Notes: generated by a model not told the origin, from the letters alone. DNA of 64,000 bases from Amazonocrinis nigriterrae CENA67 (GCF_016056305.1 NZ_JAECZC010000015.1:17197-81196), one strand, 5' to 3'. Positions 26,521-36,191 are shown, counted from the first letter of the stretch. Numbers and translations are program-made.

Positions 26521-27957
26521 ATGAAAATCACCCAAGGCAAAATCAACGAGTTGCTCAGTGAGCCGGGATGCGAACATAATCAGCATAAGCAGGGAGAAAA
26601 GAAAAACAAGTCTTGTACGCAACAAGCACAACCAGGGGCGGCTCAAGGTGGCTGCGCTTTTGATGGTGCAATGATTGCTCTAGTACCGATCGCCGATGCG
26701 GCTCATTTAGTCCACGGGCCGATCGCTTGTGCTGGCAATTCTTGGGGTAGTCGTGGTAGTCTCTCCTCTGGCCCCCAATTATACAAGATGGGTTTTACTA
26801 CCGATATGACTGAAAATGATGTCATTTTCGGTGGTGAGAAAAAGCTTTATAAGGCAATTCTAGAAGTACAAGAACGCTACAAGCCAGCGGCGGTATTTGT
26901 CTACGCTACCTGTGTGACTGCTTTGATTGGCGATGATATCGATGCAGTCTGCAAAGTTGCTGCTGAAAAAACTGGTACTCCGGTCATCCCTGTTATCTCC
27001 CCAGGATTTATTGGCAGTAAAAATCTCGGCAACCGTTTTGGCGGTGAATCTTTATTAGAATATGTTGTCGGGACAGCAGAACCGGAAGAAACAACGCCCT
27101 ATGATATTAACTTAATCGGTGAGTACAATATCGCCGGGGAGATGTGGGGAGTCACACCACTGTTAGAAAAGTTAGGTATTCGGGTATTATCCAAAATCAC
27201 AGGCGATGCTCGCTATGAAGAAATTCGCTATGCCCACCGCGCCAAACTCAATGTGATGATTTGCTCGCGGGCGCTGCTGAATATGGCGAGAAAGATGGAG
27301 GAACGCTACGGCATTCCTTATATTGAAGAATCTTTCTACGGCATTGATGATATGAACCGCTGTTTGCGGAACATTGCTGCGAAGTTGGGTGATCCTGATT
27401 TACAAGAACGGACAGAAAAGCTGATTGCTGAAGAAACTGCTGCTTTAGATTTGGCGTTGGCTCCCTATCGCGCTCGTCTCAAAGGTAAGCGAGTTGTTCT
27501 TTATACTGGTGGTGTTAAGAGTTGGTCGATTATCTCGGCTGCTAAGGACTTGGGTATCGAAGTTGTTGCTACTAGTACGAGAAAAAGTACTGAGGAAGAC
27601 AAAGCCAAGATTAAGAAGTTAATCGGCAATGATGGCATCATGCTGGAAAAGGGCAACGCTAAGGAACTGTTACAACTGGTTAAAGACACCAAAGCAGATA
27701 TGCTGATTGCTGGTGGTCGTAACCAATACACAGCCCTAAAAGCGCGGATTCCTTTCTTAGATATTAACCAAGAACGCCACCATCCTTACGCAGGTTATGT
27801 GGGGATGATTGAAATGGCTAGAGAACTGTACGAAGCCCTTTATAGCCCCATTTGGCAACAAATACGTAAGCCGGCGCCTTGGGATGAAGATGAAGGCATC
27901 TTGGAAGGTAGGGATACCGATCATTCTCTGTTTGCCTCGATGGAGGAGATAATTTAA
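26521..27957 (+). CDS. nifE: NifE, FeMo-cofactor scaffold alpha-like subunit
   Basis: 478 aa; with NifN it forms the scaffold on which NifB-co matures to FeMo-co. It is homologous to Nif[51 protein letters not shown] and the C-terminal [23 protein letters not shown] 26521 follows AGAGAAGAGAG; eight codons of upstream open frame are not needed. The stop codon touches the nifN start directly (TAA-ATG), implying coupled translation. Confidence 0.97.
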   Translation: MKITQGKINELLSEPGCEHNQHKQGEKKNKSCTQQAQPGAAQGGCAFDGAMIALVPIADAAHLVHGPIACAGNSWGSRGSLSSGPQLYKMGFTTDMTENDVIFGGEKKLYKAILEVQERYKPAAVFVYATCVTALIGDDIDAVCKVAAEKTGTPVIPVISPGFIGSKNLGNRFGGESLLEYVVGTAEPEETTPYDINLIGEYNIAGEMWGVTPLLEKLGIRVLSKITGDARYEEIRYAHRAKLNVMICSRALLNMARKMEERYGIPYIEESFYGIDDMNRCLRNIAAKLGDPDLQERTEKLIAEETAALDLALAPYRARLKGKRVVLYTGGVKSWSIISAAKDLGIEVVATSTRKSTEEDKAKIKKLIGNDGIMLEKGNAKELLQLVKDTKADMLIAGGRNQYTALKARIPFLDINQERHHPYAGYVGMIEMARELYEALYSPIWQQIRKPAPWDEDEGILEGRDTDHSLFASMEEII

Positions 27958-29286
27958 ATGGCGATCGTTACCGTTCCCAATAAATCAGTTGCAGTTAATC
28001 CCCTCAAGCAAAGCCAAGCTTTGGGCGCATCCTTAGCATTCTTGGGATTGAAAGGAATGATTCCTTTATTCCACGGTTCCCAAGGTTGTACCGCCTTCGC
28101 TAAAGTTGTGCTTGTACGGCATTTTCGGGAAGCTATTCCCCTAGCCACTACAGCCATGACGGAAGTGACTACCATTTTGGGTGGTGAAGAAAATTTAGAG
28201 CAAGCAATTCTCACTTTGGTAGAAAAGGTAAATCCCGAAATTATCGGTTTGTGCAGCACAGGATTGACAGAAACTAGAGGCGATGATATTGAGCGGTTTA
28301 TCAAAGATATCCGCAAACGTCACCGCGAACTAGATCACCTGCCTATTGTCTTTGCTCCCACACCTGATTTTAAGGGTGCGTTGCAAGATGGTTTTGCTGC
28401 TGCTGTGGAAAGTATAGTTAGGGAAGTTCCGAAAGCAGGCGGAATCAGAACTGAGCAAGTAACGATTTTGGCGGGTTCTGCTTTCACGCCTGGGGATGTG
28501 CAGGAAATCAAAGAGATGGTGACGGCTTTTGGTTTAGTACCCATCTTTGTACCTAACCTTGGCGCTTCCCTGGATGGACATTTAGAAGATGGCTATAACG
28601 CTATCACAGCCAGCGGCACCACTGTCAAACAGTTACAAGAAGTCGGTAGTTCTGCCTTCACTATCGCCTTGGGTGAAAGTATGCGCGGTGCTGCCAAAAT
28701 TCTCGAAGAACGGTTTGGCATTCCTTACGAGGTGTTTGGCGAATTAACTGGCTTGGAACCAGTGGATGAATTTTTGCAGGCATTGGCGATTTTGAGTAGC
28801 AATAGTGTACCAGAAAAATACCGCCGCCAACGTCGCCAACTGCAAGATGCCATGCTGGATACTCACTTCTACTTCGGTGCGAAGAGAGTTTCCTTAGCGC
28901 TGGAACCTGACTTGTTATGGTCAACGGTGAATTTCCTGCAATCGATGGGAAGCCAAATTCATGCAGCCGTGACAACCACAAAATCGCCACTGTTGGAACA
29001 ATTACCGATTAAGAGCGTGACCATCGGTGATTTAGAAGACTTTGAACAATTAGCAGTGGGTTCTGATCTGCTGATTGGTAATTCTAATGTAAACGCGATC
29101 GCTAAACGTCTGTCAATTCCTTTGTACCGTCTCGGCATTCCCATTTATGACCGTTTGGGTAATGGGCAATTTACCAAAGTTGGCTATCGCGGCACAATGG
29201 AGCTTTTATTTGGTATTGGTAACCTCTTTTTAGAGCAAGAAGAGTCATTAGTCCTTAGTCCTTTGTCATTGGTAAAAGACAACTGA
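27958..29286 (+). CDS. nifN: NifN, FeMo-cofactor scaffold beta-like subunit
   Basis: 442-aa partner of NifE. It shows NPLKQSQALGASLAFLGLKG, FHGSQGCTAFAKVVLVRHF, CSTGLTETRGDDIERF and the C-terminal IPIYDRLGNGQFTKVGYRGT. The last about 14 residues (ESLVLSPLSLVKDN) are encoded by STRR heptamers (GTCATTAGTC, CTTTGTCATT) and are not family sequence, so the gene end has run into a repeat tract. The start abuts nifE. Confidence 0.96.
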   Translation: MAIVTVPNKSVAVNPLKQSQALGASLAFLGLKGMIPLFHGSQGCTAFAKVVLVRHFREAIPLATTAMTEVTTILGGEENLEQAILTLVEKVNPEIIGLCSTGLTETRGDDIERFIKDIRKRHRELDHLPIVFAPTPDFKGALQDGFAAAVESIVREVPKAGGIRTEQVTILAGSAFTPGDVQEIKEMVTAFGLVPIFVPNLGASLDGHLEDGYNAITASGTTVKQLQEVGSSAFTIALGESMRGAAKILEERFGIPYEVFGELTGLEPVDEFLQALAILSSNSVPEKYRRQRRQLQDAMLDTHFYFGAKRVSLALEPDLLWSTVNFLQSMGSQIHAAVTTTKSPLLEQLPIKSVTIGDLEDFEQLAVGSDLLIGNSNVNAIAKRLSIPLYRLGIPIYDRLGNGQFTKVGYRGTMELLFGIGNLFLEQEESLVLSPLSLVKDN

Positions 29287-29337
29287 CCGCTGACAACTGA
29301 CAACTAACAACTGACAACTAACAACTGACAACTAACA

Positions 29338-29751
29338 ATGAAAATTGCCTTTACGACAAGTGACCACGTTCATATCAATGCTCACTTCGGATGGGCAAGA
29401 GAAATTGATGTTTATGAAATCTCCAATGAGGGATATCAATTTCTAGAAACTCTCTCATTTTCTGGCGAACTCAAAGAAGATGGTAATGAGGATAAAATCA
29501 CACCCAAACTTGAAGCTCTAAGCGATTGTACCATTGTTTATGTAACGGCAATTGGTGGTACTGCTGCTGCTAAATTAATCAAGAAAGGTGTGACTCCAGT
29601 TAAGGCGCGATCAGAAGAAGAAGAAATTAATGAAGTACTCACTAAATTAGTGCAAACCCTTAAAGGCAATCCTCCGCCTTGGCTGCGTAAAGCTTTACAG
29701 CAAAAAACCTCAAACTTTGCAGATGAAGTAGAAAATGAAGCAACGGTATGA
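29338..29751 (+). CDS. nifX: NifX, FeMo-cofactor carrier
   Basis: 137-aa NifX/NafY-domain protein that holds NifB-co or other FeMo-co precursors between NifB and NifEN. It opens MKIAFTTSDHVHINAHFGWAREID, with the family His in HINAHFGWA, and has DCTIVYVTAIGGTAAAKLI and a C-terminal GNPPPWLRKAL. It is preceded by 51 bp of tandem heptamers and overlaps the next gene by 4 bp (ATGA). Confidence 0.95.
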   Translation: MKIAFTTSDHVHINAHFGWAREIDVYEISNEGYQFLETLSFSGELKEDGNEDKITPKLEALSDCTIVYVTAIGGTAAAKLIKKGVTPVKARSEEEEINEVLTKLVQTLKGNPPPWLRKALQQKTSNFADEVENEATV

Positions 29752-30224
29752 GTGAAAATAATAGCGTTAATGGAACCGCGACAACTGTAGTTGCAGAATC
29801 TCCTTTTTTGAAGTCGTTAGTTTTCCAAATCCGAGGACAAGATAATTATGGAGTTTACCGCAATTGGTCGGATGAATTAATTCTCAAACCCTTTGTTGTC
29901 ACTAAACAGAAAAAACGTGAAATTTCTGTTGAGGGTGAGGTTGACCCGGTGACACAGGCGCGAATTATGGCATTTTTCCGCGCTATCGCCGCCGGAATTG
30001 AAAAAGAAACAGGTTTGATATCTCAAGTGGTAATTGACTTGAGTCATGAAGGATTCGGCTGGGCATTAGTTTTTTCTGGTCGGCTTTTGCTAGCTGTAAA
30101 AACCTTGCGAGATGCCCATCGCTTTGGTTTTGATTCTCTAGAGAAACTAGCTGAAGAAGGAGATAAGTTTGTCCAAAAAGGAATTGATTTAGCGAAACGC
30201 TTCCCCGAAGTTGGCAAACTTTAG
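29748..30224 (+). CDS. NifX-associated DUF269 protein
   Basis: 158 aa of the DUF269 family, which almost always follows nifX. Family features are SPFLKSLVFQIRGQDNYGVY, RNWSDELILKPFVVTKQKKR, a helical ARIMAFFRAIAAGIEKETG and GFGWALVFSGRLLL. A role in FeMo-co transfer is inferred from genomic association; no biochemical activity is settled. Its start overlaps the nifX stop, so translation is probably coupled. Confidence 0.93.
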   Translation: MSENNSVNGTATTVVAESPFLKSLVFQIRGQDNYGVYRNWSDELILKPFVVTKQKKREISVEGEVDPVTQARIMAFFRAIAAGIEKETGLISQVVIDLSHEGFGWALVFSGRLLLAVKTLRDAHRFGFDSLEKLAEEGDKFVQKGIDLAKRFPEVGKL

Positions 30225-30590
30225 AAGTGCTGAGTGCTGAGGAGCCACTGCGTTGGGCGGCTTTGCCGACTTGAAGCATGTGGCGTTGCTGAGTGCTGAG
30301 TGAATAGTAAGAAGTTATGAGTTAGAAGTTATGAATTAACAATTACATAACTCACAACTCATAATTAATAGACTTCTTGCATAAATCTTTTTTTGTCTCA
30401 CGCAAAGGCGAGGCAGCGCGTTGGGCGGGTTTCCCGACTTGAAGCGACTGCCGTCGCAAAGACGCAAAGAAAAGAACGCTAAGAATGACTTTTGCAAGAG
30501 GTCTAATGTAGATAATTCAAAATTCAGCACTCATAAGTTATCACTTATAACTCAGCACTCAGCACTTAGCACTCAGCACTTAATGAGGAG
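30225..30590. repeat. Repeat-filled gap upstream of the DUF683 gene
   Basis: 366 bp without a gene. It contains GTGCTGA heptamers around a GCCACTGCG...GCCGACTTGAAGC repeat (30238-30285, related to 8388-8430), TTATGA-type repeats, a second GGCAGCGCG...CCCGACTTGAAGCG repeat (30404-30455), and CAGCACT heptamers (30553-30580). Confidence 0.65.
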
Positions 30591-30596
30591 AAGTTG

Positions 30597-30815
30597 ATGG
30601 TGCAGGCAGGAGAAACAAATATTGAGGAACTGAAAGGGCAGATTAGAAAGCTTAATAGTAAAGCGGGTCAGATGAAGATGGATCTGCATGATTTAGCGGA
30701 AGGTCTGCCAACTGATTACAAAAACCTTATGGATGTGGCGGCTGCAACTTATGAAATCTATCGTGAGTTAGATGAACTTAAGCAACAGCTGAAGAAATTG
30801 GAGAATGCTAAATGA
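30597..30815 (+). CDS. DUF683 / CCE_0567-type nif-associated protein
   Basis: 72-aa helical protein of the DUF683 family encoded in nif clusters. It reads as one long coiled coil: ELKGQIRKLNSKAGQMKMDLHDLAEGLP, a short turn (TDYKNL), then AAATYEIYRELDELKQQLKKL. The Cyanothece member CCE_0567 is a structurally characterised helical protein proposed to bind metal. ATG 30597 follows GAGGAGAAGTTG. It lies in the standard slot between DUF269 and nifW. Confidence 0.88.
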   Translation: MVQAGETNIEELKGQIRKLNSKAGQMKMDLHDLAEGLPTDYKNLMDVAAATYEIYRELDELKQQLKKLENAK

Positions 30816-30934
30816 TCAACCCCCCAGATATTTAGGATCAATCCCAAATCCAAAATCTAAAATCCAAAATCCCCAAGCCCCCGAATCAATTTGTGGGGTC
30901 AATCCCAAATCCAAAATCTAAAATCCAAAATTCT

Positions 30935-31252
30935 ATGGCTGGGACTATTGAAGAATTCAAAAAGCTCGTAGATACAGAAGAATTTTTGCAGTTTTTTAAT
31001 CTGCCCTACGACGAAAAATTTGTGAATGTAAATCGTCTTCATATTTTGAAGAAGTTTTCCCAATATATTCGGGAAATTGATGATAATTCTCCTGATCTGA
31101 GTGCAGAAGAAAAGCTCAATCAATATTCTTTAGCTTTACAAAAAGCTTATGAGGTTTTTCTGGAATCAACACCCCAAGAACAAAAGCTGTTCAAGGTATT
31201 TAACGAGAAGCCTAAGAATGTAGTCACGCTGACAGAAATCACTTCTGATTAG
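30935..31252 (+). CDS. nifW: NifW, nitrogenase stabilising protein
   Basis: 105-aa NifW: AGTIEEFKKLVDTEEFLQFF, LPYDEKFVNVNRLHILKKFSQYI, then AEEKLNQYSLALQKAYEVFL and QEQKLFKVFNEK. NifW helps MoFe protein maturation and protects it against oxygen in other diazotrophs. The open frame extends upstream to 30893, but those residues are repeat-derived (CCAAAATC units). The next gene, hesA, starts 10 bp downstream. Confidence 0.94.
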   Translation: MAGTIEEFKKLVDTEEFLQFFNLPYDEKFVNVNRLHILKKFSQYIREIDDNSPDLSAEEKLNQYSLALQKAYEVFLESTPQEQKLFKVFNEKPKNVVTLTEITSD

Positions 31253-31262
31253 GAGTTACAAA

Positions 31263-32066
31263 GTGATAAACCTAACGCCTACAGAGTTAGAACGCTATAG
31301 TCGCCAAATGATGCTCCCGAATTTTGGCGAAGTAGCTCAGAAGCGCCTCAAGTCAGCGACGGTTCTGGTTACGGGTGTGGGGGGATTAGGCGGTACGGCG
31401 GCACTTTACTTAGCAGTAGCGGGTGTTGGGCGGCTAATCCTTGTCCGAGGTGGTGACTTGCGACTGGATGATATGAATCGTCAAGTTCTGATGACGGATG
31501 ATTGGGTAGGTAAACCAAGGGTTTTCAAAGCAAAGGAAACTCTGGAGGCGATCAATCCCGACATCCAGATAGAAGCAGTTCATGAGTATATCACCCCGGA
31601 AAATGTAGACTCTTTGGTGCAATCTGCTGATATGGCGCTGGACTGCGCGCACAATTTCACGGAACGCGATTTGTTAAATGCAGCTTGTGTGCGTTGGCGC
31701 AAACCAATGGTGGAAGCCGCAATGGATGGGATGGAGGCGTATTTGACAACGATTATTCCTGGTGTGACTCCTTGTTTATCCTGTCTGTTTCCTGAGAAGC
31801 CTGAGTGGGATCGGCGCGGCTTTTCGGTTCTGGGCGCTGTTTCGGGAACTTTGGCTTGTCTGACAGCGCTGGAAGCGGTGAAGTTGATCACTGGGTTTAG
31901 TCAACCTCTGTTGTCACAATTGCTGACAATTGATTTTAACCGAATGGAATTTGCTAAACGCCGATCTGGGCGCGATCGCTCTTGTCCAGTCTGTGGTAAC
32001 ACTGCACCCTGGAGATACGCGCAATCCAATTCGATGGAACCCACCAGTAGCAATTGCACACATTAG
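31263..32066 (+). CDS. hesA: HesA, ThiF/MoeB-like adenylyltransferase
   Basis: 267-aa E1-like enzyme found in nif clusters; it probably adenylates a partner in sulfur or molybdenum metabolism. It has LERYSRQMMLPNFGEVAQKR, the nucleotide-binding VTGVGGLGGTAALYLAVAGVG (about residues 36-56), RVFKAKETLEAINPDI and Cys pairs PCLSCLFPE and CPVCG for zinc. The GTG start at 31263 is chosen because AGGAGT lies about 6 bp upstream and the next Met would cut into the conserved opening. It lies in the nifW-hesA-hesB-fdxH run. Confidence 0.92.
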   Translation: MINLTPTELERYSRQMMLPNFGEVAQKRLKSATVLVTGVGGLGGTAALYLAVAGVGRLILVRGGDLRLDDMNRQVLMTDDWVGKPRVFKAKETLEAINPDIQIEAVHEYITPENVDSLVQSADMALDCAHNFTERDLLNAACVRWRKPMVEAAMDGMEAYLTTIIPGVTPCLSCLFPEKPEWDRRGFSVLGAVSGTLACLTALEAVKLITGFSQPLLSQLLTIDFNRMEFAKRRSGRDRSCPVCGNTAPWRYAQSNSMEPTSSNCTH

Positions 32067-32203
32067 TCAGTGGTCAGTGGTCAGTAGTCAGTAGTCAATG
32101 GTTATTAGTTATTTAACAACTGACAACTAACAACTAACAACTGACAGCTAACAAACCTACACCCGAAACCAGAACAATTAATCGCTACAAATTAGGAGGC
32201 TTA

Positions 32204-32575
32204 ATGACCGTTACTTTGACAGAAAAAGCAGAATTTCGTTTGCGAGCATTTTTGCGAGGTTCCGCTCCTGACGAGAATGGTGCAACTAAAGGTGTCCGCA
32301 TTTCTGTAAAAGATGGTGGTTGCAGTGGCTACGAGTATGTGATCGATATCACTAGCAAACCCCAACCAGATGATTTAGTTATTGAGCAAGGCAAGGTGCT
32401 GATTTATGTGGATGCTAAAAGTGCGCCTTTATTGGAAGGGGTGGTAATCGATTTTGTCGAAGGGGTAATAGAAAGCGGCTTTAAGTTTACTAACCCAAAT
32501 GCAAGTGATACCTGTGGCTGCGGAAAGTCGTTTAAAGCAGGTGACTGCACGCCTACAGGTGTACCTTGCAGCTAA
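32204..32575 (+). CDS. hesB: HesB, A-type Fe-S carrier
   Basis: 123-aa IscA/HesB-family protein that carries Fe-S clusters to nitrogenase targets. It has VRISVKDGGCSGYEYVIDI (first Cys), SAPLLEGVVIDFVEGV and the C-terminal CGCGKSF motif in NASDTCGCGKSF; an extra Cys-containing tail follows (DCTPTGVPCS). Start supported by AGGAGG at 6-bp spacing. Preceded by 137 bp with heptamer repeats. Confidence 0.95.
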   Translation: MTVTLTEKAEFRLRAFLRGSAPDENGATKGVRISVKDGGCSGYEYVIDITSKPQPDDLVIEQGKVLIYVDAKSAPLLEGVVIDFVEGVIESGFKFTNPNASDTCGCGKSFKAGDCTPTGVPCS

Positions 32576-32739
32576 ATAATTCGTAATTGTTCATGGGTAA
32601 TTTGTAATTAATAAAATTACGAATTACGAATTACGAACTACTAATTATTTGAGGCGCTCCGCACTTTTTCTCGAAGAGTGGGAAAGATTGCACAACTTCG
32701 AGAAACCAACCGAATCGTATATTTGAGGAGAATCGGAAA

Positions 32740-33039
32740 ATGGCTACCTACCAAGTTAGATTAATCAACAAAAAAGAAGACCTCGATACCACAATTGAAG
32801 TTGATGAAGATCAAAACATTGTGGATGCAGCAGAAGAAGCTGGTATTGAATTACCTTACTCTTGCCATTCAGGTGGTTGCTCAAGTTGTGTAGGTAAAGT
32901 AGTTGAAGGTGAAGTAGATCAAGAAGATCAACTGTTCTTGGATGACGAGCAACTTGAGAAAGGTTTTGCTCTACTTTGTGTTAGCAAACCACGTTCTAAT
33001 TGCACGATTAAGACACATCAAGAAGCATATCTCGTGTAA
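32740..33039 (+). CDS. fdxH: FdxH, heterocyst [2Fe-2S] ferredoxin
   Basis: 99-aa plant-type ferredoxin that donates electrons to NifH in heterocysts. It has the cluster motif [17 protein letters not shown] (CxxxxCxxC) and the distal Cys in [33 protein letters not shown] is the heterocyst type rather than the vegetative PetF. Start supported by GAGGAGAATCGGAAA. A strong hairpin follows (33083-33128), marking the probable end of the nif run. Confidence 0.96.
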   Translation: MATYQVRLINKKEDLDTTIEVDEDQNIVDAAEEAGIELPYSCHSGGCSSCVGKVVEGEVDQEDQLFLDDEQLEKGFALLCVSKPRSNCTIKTHQEAYLV

Positions 33040-33082
33040 GCGATCGCTTTGGTTGCTATCCTTAGCAATCAATTAAAGAACA

Positions 33083-33128
33083 AAGTATGAAGTATGAAGT
33101 ATATGTATTTACTTCATACTTCATACTT
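33083..33128 (+). terminator. 19-bp hairpin after fdxH
   Basis: The arm 33083-33101 (AAGTATGAAGTATGAAGTA) pairs fully with 33110-33128 across an 8-nt loop and is followed by CATGTTTTATTGTT. The arms are built from TATGAAG heptamers. Terminator or RNA-stabilising stem; the T-run is imperfect. Confidence 0.5.
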
Positions 33129-33145
33129 CATGTTTTATTGTTAAA

Positions 33146-33397
33146 ATGTTTACTCCTTTTAGCGTGATTGGTTGCTCATTAGAATTACTCAGAACAGGAG
33201 AACGAGGCATTGTTACTTTCTGCAAAATTCAAGATGAGAAAATCCATACAAAAATAACATCAATCGGCGTGACAACAGGCACTATCATCACTTTAGAACA
33301 ACAATTTCCTTCTTTAATCATCAAAATTGGTAATATATCCTGGAATATAGAACGAGAAGTTGCCCGCGCTATTTATGTTCGGATTATTGATAATTGA
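33146..33397 (+). CDS. FeoA-domain protein
   Basis: 83-aa SH3-like FeoA-domain protein: FSVIGCSLELLRTGERGIVTF, a glycine turn (ITSIGVTTGTIITLEQQFPS) and IKIGNISWNIEREVARAIYVR. FeoA proteins assist ferrous iron uptake through FeoB. No feoB is nearby, so this copy downstream of fdxH may serve iron supply to nif by another route. It lies 106 bp after fdxH, behind the hairpin. Confidence 0.8.
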   Translation: MFTPFSVIGCSLELLRTGERGIVTFCKIQDEKIHTKITSIGVTTGTIITLEQQFPSLIIKIGNISWNIEREVARAIYVRIIDN

Positions 33398-33499
33398 TTA
33401 GTATGGACGCAAGGTTTTGCGCCCATAATATTTATTCACCCTCAAATAAACTCAAAAGCTTTATGGGCGATTTGCTTTTAAAAGCAAGTCGCCTATTTG

Positions 33500-33709
33500 T
33501 CAATCAACAGCAACTATCACGTCTGATGATTTAATTACAGCATAAGCCTGCTTGCCCTCCGCAAGTCCAAGCTTTTCCGCTGATGATTTGGTAATAATTG
33601 ACACTAGTTCTATTCCAGGTGCTAATTCTAAAGTCACTTCAGTATTGACTGAACCAGTTACAACTTTTTTGACTGTGGTTTTGAGCGAATTACGAGCGCT
33701 AATTTCCAT
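33500..33709 (-). CDS. mop: Mop, molybdate-binding TOBE protein (molbindin)
   Basis: 69-aa single TOBE/Mop domain: MEISARNSLKTTVKKVVTGS, VNTEVTLELAPGIELVSIIT, KSSAEKLGLAEGKQAYAVIK, SSDVIVAVD. Oligomeric molbindins store or buffer molybdate, which fits a neighbour of Mo-nitrogenase genes. It has the normal length for the family and is convergent with the FeoA-like gene. Confidence 0.9.
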   Translation of the reverse strand: MEISARNSLKTTVKKVVTGSVNTEVTLELAPGIELVSIITKSSAEKLGLAEGKQAYAVIKSSDVIVAVD

Positions 33710-34970
33710 GTTTTAATTTCCTTTTAGTTATTTATACTTGCCACTTTAACAAGCTTTGATACTAGTAATAAGATTATTCAAGATTTCTTAATTTTTTAAG
33801 AGATATATCTAATACACTATGTCTTTCAATAGCGACACCTCTATTTGATAGATTATATCGAGATACTACTTAGTTAATCTCAGCAAGGTTTAAAACACTA
33901 TTACTAAATGTTGATAATCTTGACATCAACGTAAAACTGAGAAGCGATAGTACTTCTATAAAACTTACACAAAACCAGACGCTGTAGCGGCAATTCATTA
34001 ATTATCACTATATGAAAATAAAGGTTTTAATTATTCTCTGTGTAAATCCTATCTTATTTCAGTTATGAGGCTTGATTTTAATTACAAACCACAGACAATA
34101 TCAATGTGGCATAGATCTATCTTTTGACAATCAGGTAATAGATTAATTTTATTGACAAGCATTCAGAGCCTATTTATAAAGTAAATATTAAGTAGGGGAG
34201 GCAAAAAGCGGTGTGGATGTTCCTCCCCACCGAACTTCAGAGCGGCGGAAGCCGCCGCTCTGAGTTCTCGCTTTATTGCCGTTGTGTTACGGCGTTTGCT
34301 AGGATTTCGGAGTTTGAGAGAGTGAGGATTAGCCGTAACGCACCATTTTTATCGGTGCGTTATAGCAACGCTTAACGCACCCTACAATTTAAGGTTTACT
34401 TTATAAATCATCTCTCATATAATTGCTAGCTAATTAGGTTACTTTTGTAAGTAAGTATCTATCTTAATTCTTGATTTATAACTGTAAAATTAGTTGCTTT
34501 TTCAATTTATTTTAAGTAATTATATGTCTGGGTATCTTAACAAATGATTCATAATTTAAACTTATCAGAGTGATAATATATAGGTAAGCTAAATTGTTGC
34601 TAGTGAACCTAAACTTCAGCAAAAAGCGATTACAGGGTTATCTAAGACATTCTCATCTTAATAGTGGTTAAACATAAAAATTGGGTAGACAGTGAAAAAG
34701 CATACACACATAATTAATGGGAAAATGCATAAATCTTCTCCCAATCAATAACCACATTTATTAAGGTATGAAATGGACTTAATACTTCTGGAAAAGGGTG
34801 TCTATGTTCCGTAACCGCTTTTTTAGGTGGCAAATATCGATTCCTCACAATTCAACTTGAATTTGAGTTAGGCGCATAGGCGTTCAGTGCAGCTAAGCAA
34901 ATGCAGTTTGGGAAGAATTGCAGCAGTTTAGAAATTGCCCTACTTGCAAAAAATTTAAGGAGCAAGAGTT
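33710..34970. other. 1.26-kb gene-free region upstream of CBS-CP12
   Basis: No credible coding frame. It contains an 11-bp GC stem with AAG loop (CAGAGCGGCGG 34238-34248, CCGCCGCTCTG 34252-34262), a GGTGCGTTA-type 28-bp palindrome at 34354-34381 with half copies beside it, and otherwise AT-rich sequence. The last 100 bp should carry the CBS-CP12 promoter. A small RNA cannot be excluded. Confidence 0.45.
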
Positions 34971-35567
34971 ATGCGAGCCAAACAAATCATGACTCAAGAT
35001 GTAGCTACTATTCGCGGTTCCGCTACTGTAGCAGAAGCAGTCAAACTATTAAGGCTCAAAGAATTACGGGCGTTAATTGTGGAACCTCGTAACAGCGGTG
35101 ATGCTTACGGTATTGTTACTGAAATGGATATTGTAGGCAAAGTTGTTGCTTATGGAAAAGACCCACAAGAGGTGCATGTTTATGACATAATGAGCAAACC
35201 CTGCATCGTCGTTGATCCTGACCTTGATGTAGAATATGTGGCGCGGTTATTTGCGAACACAGGTGTATGGCGTGCGCCTGTCATCCGAGGTGAATTACTT
35301 GGTATTATTTCTGTCACAGATATTATCAATAAAGGAAACTTTCTAGAAAAACCAAAATTGTTATTCTTGCGAAAAGAACTCTTGAAAGCTATATCTAATG
35401 CTCGTTCAGTTTCTGCTAACTATGGCCCTGATTCTAAAAGAGCAATTGAAGCTTGGGATTTAGTAGATGAACTCGAAGCAGAAGCAGGTTTTTATGGCGC
35501 ACCAAAACCAGAAAAAACTGCAAGAGAGTTATTCTCTGAGCAACGTAAACCAGTAGCTGTTGGTTAA
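34971..35567 (+). CDS. CBS-CP12 fusion protein
   Basis: 198 aa. Two CBS domains (residues about 1-120: RAKQIMTQDVATIRGSATVAEAV, GIVTEMDIVGKV, VHVYDIMSKPCIVVDPDLDV, LLGIISVTDII) bind adenine nucleotides in this family. The C-terminal domain carries the CP12 core AIEAWDLVDELEAEAGF but none of the redox Cys pairs of classical CP12. CBS-CP12 fusions are known in cyanobacteria and are thought to link energy status to carbon metabolism. AAGGAGCAAGAGTT precedes the ATG, and a 15-bp hairpin follows. Its place beside nif and hup genes suggests a heterocyst role (inference). Confidence 0.88.
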   Translation: MRAKQIMTQDVATIRGSATVAEAVKLLRLKELRALIVEPRNSGDAYGIVTEMDIVGKVVAYGKDPQEVHVYDIMSKPCIVVDPDLDVEYVARLFANTGVWRAPVIRGELLGIISVTDIINKGNFLEKPKLLFLRKELLKAISNARSVSANYGPDSKRAIEAWDLVDELEAEAGFYGAPKPEKTARELFSEQRKPVAVG

Positions 35568-35583
35568 CTCGCATTCAACAACG

Positions 35584-35616
35584 AGATTTCCGACTTTTTT
35601 GAAAAGTCGGAAATCT
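35584..35616 (+). terminator. Terminator after CBS-CP12
   Basis: AGATTTCCGACTTTT (35584-35598) pairs perfectly with AAAAGTCGGAAATCT (35602-35616) across TTG; GAGCTTTTAGTTTT follows. It lies 17 bp after the stop codon. Confidence 0.75.
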
Positions 35617-35738
35617 GAGCTTTTAGTTTTGAATTTTGTACAATTCAAACAAAAATTATTTATATATTCTTTTATTTAAGAATGGTGGGCATTGTCCACC
35701 ATTTTATTTGTTGAGCAAACTTACACGAGGCGAGAGAT

Positions 35739-36191
35739 ATGAATAATTTGACAGATGTTACTAAACAATGGTTGACAACAAAAGGTTACAGTTTTGTAGA
35801 TTTGAATCAGCATGGTGAAAATGGCGATACAGCTTTGATGAAAGCCACAAGAGAAGGAATTTACCAAGTTGTTAAAGAACTGATTGATGCAGGTGCAGAT
35901 GTAAATTCAAGAAACAATGATGGAAACAATGCTTTATGGTTTGCTTGTTTTGGCAATCACTACGATTTAATTACTTTACTGTTGTCGTCAAAAATTAATA
36001 TTGATAATCAAAATGATAATGGTGCAACTGTCTTAATGTATGCAGCTTCTGCTGGAAAAACTGAAGTAGTCAAGTTGCTTTTACAACATCAACCTAATCT
36101 GTATTTGCAAAACTTAGATGATTATAAAGCGATAGATTTTGCAAGTAATGTAGAAGTTTTAAGGATACTGAAAAATGCTACAAAAAAATAA
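35739..36191 (+). CDS. Ankyrin-repeat protein
   Basis: 150 aa with three to four ankyrin repeats: ENGDTALMKATREGIYQVVK, LIDAGADVNSRNNDGNNALW, IDNQNDNGATVLMYAASAGK, LLLQHQPNLYLQNLDDYKAI. It is a protein-binding module without an enzyme domain. The 3' end overlaps the SagB-like gene by 17 bp in another frame, so the two are probably co-translated. Start follows GAGGCGAGAGAT. The partner protein is unknown. Confidence 0.88.
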   Translation: MNNLTDVTKQWLTTKGYSFVDLNQHGENGDTALMKATREGIYQVVKELIDAGADVNSRNNDGNNALWFACFGNHYDLITLLLSSKINIDNQNDNGATVLMYAASAGKTEVVKLLLQHQPNLYLQNLDDYKAIDFASNVEVLRILKNATKK

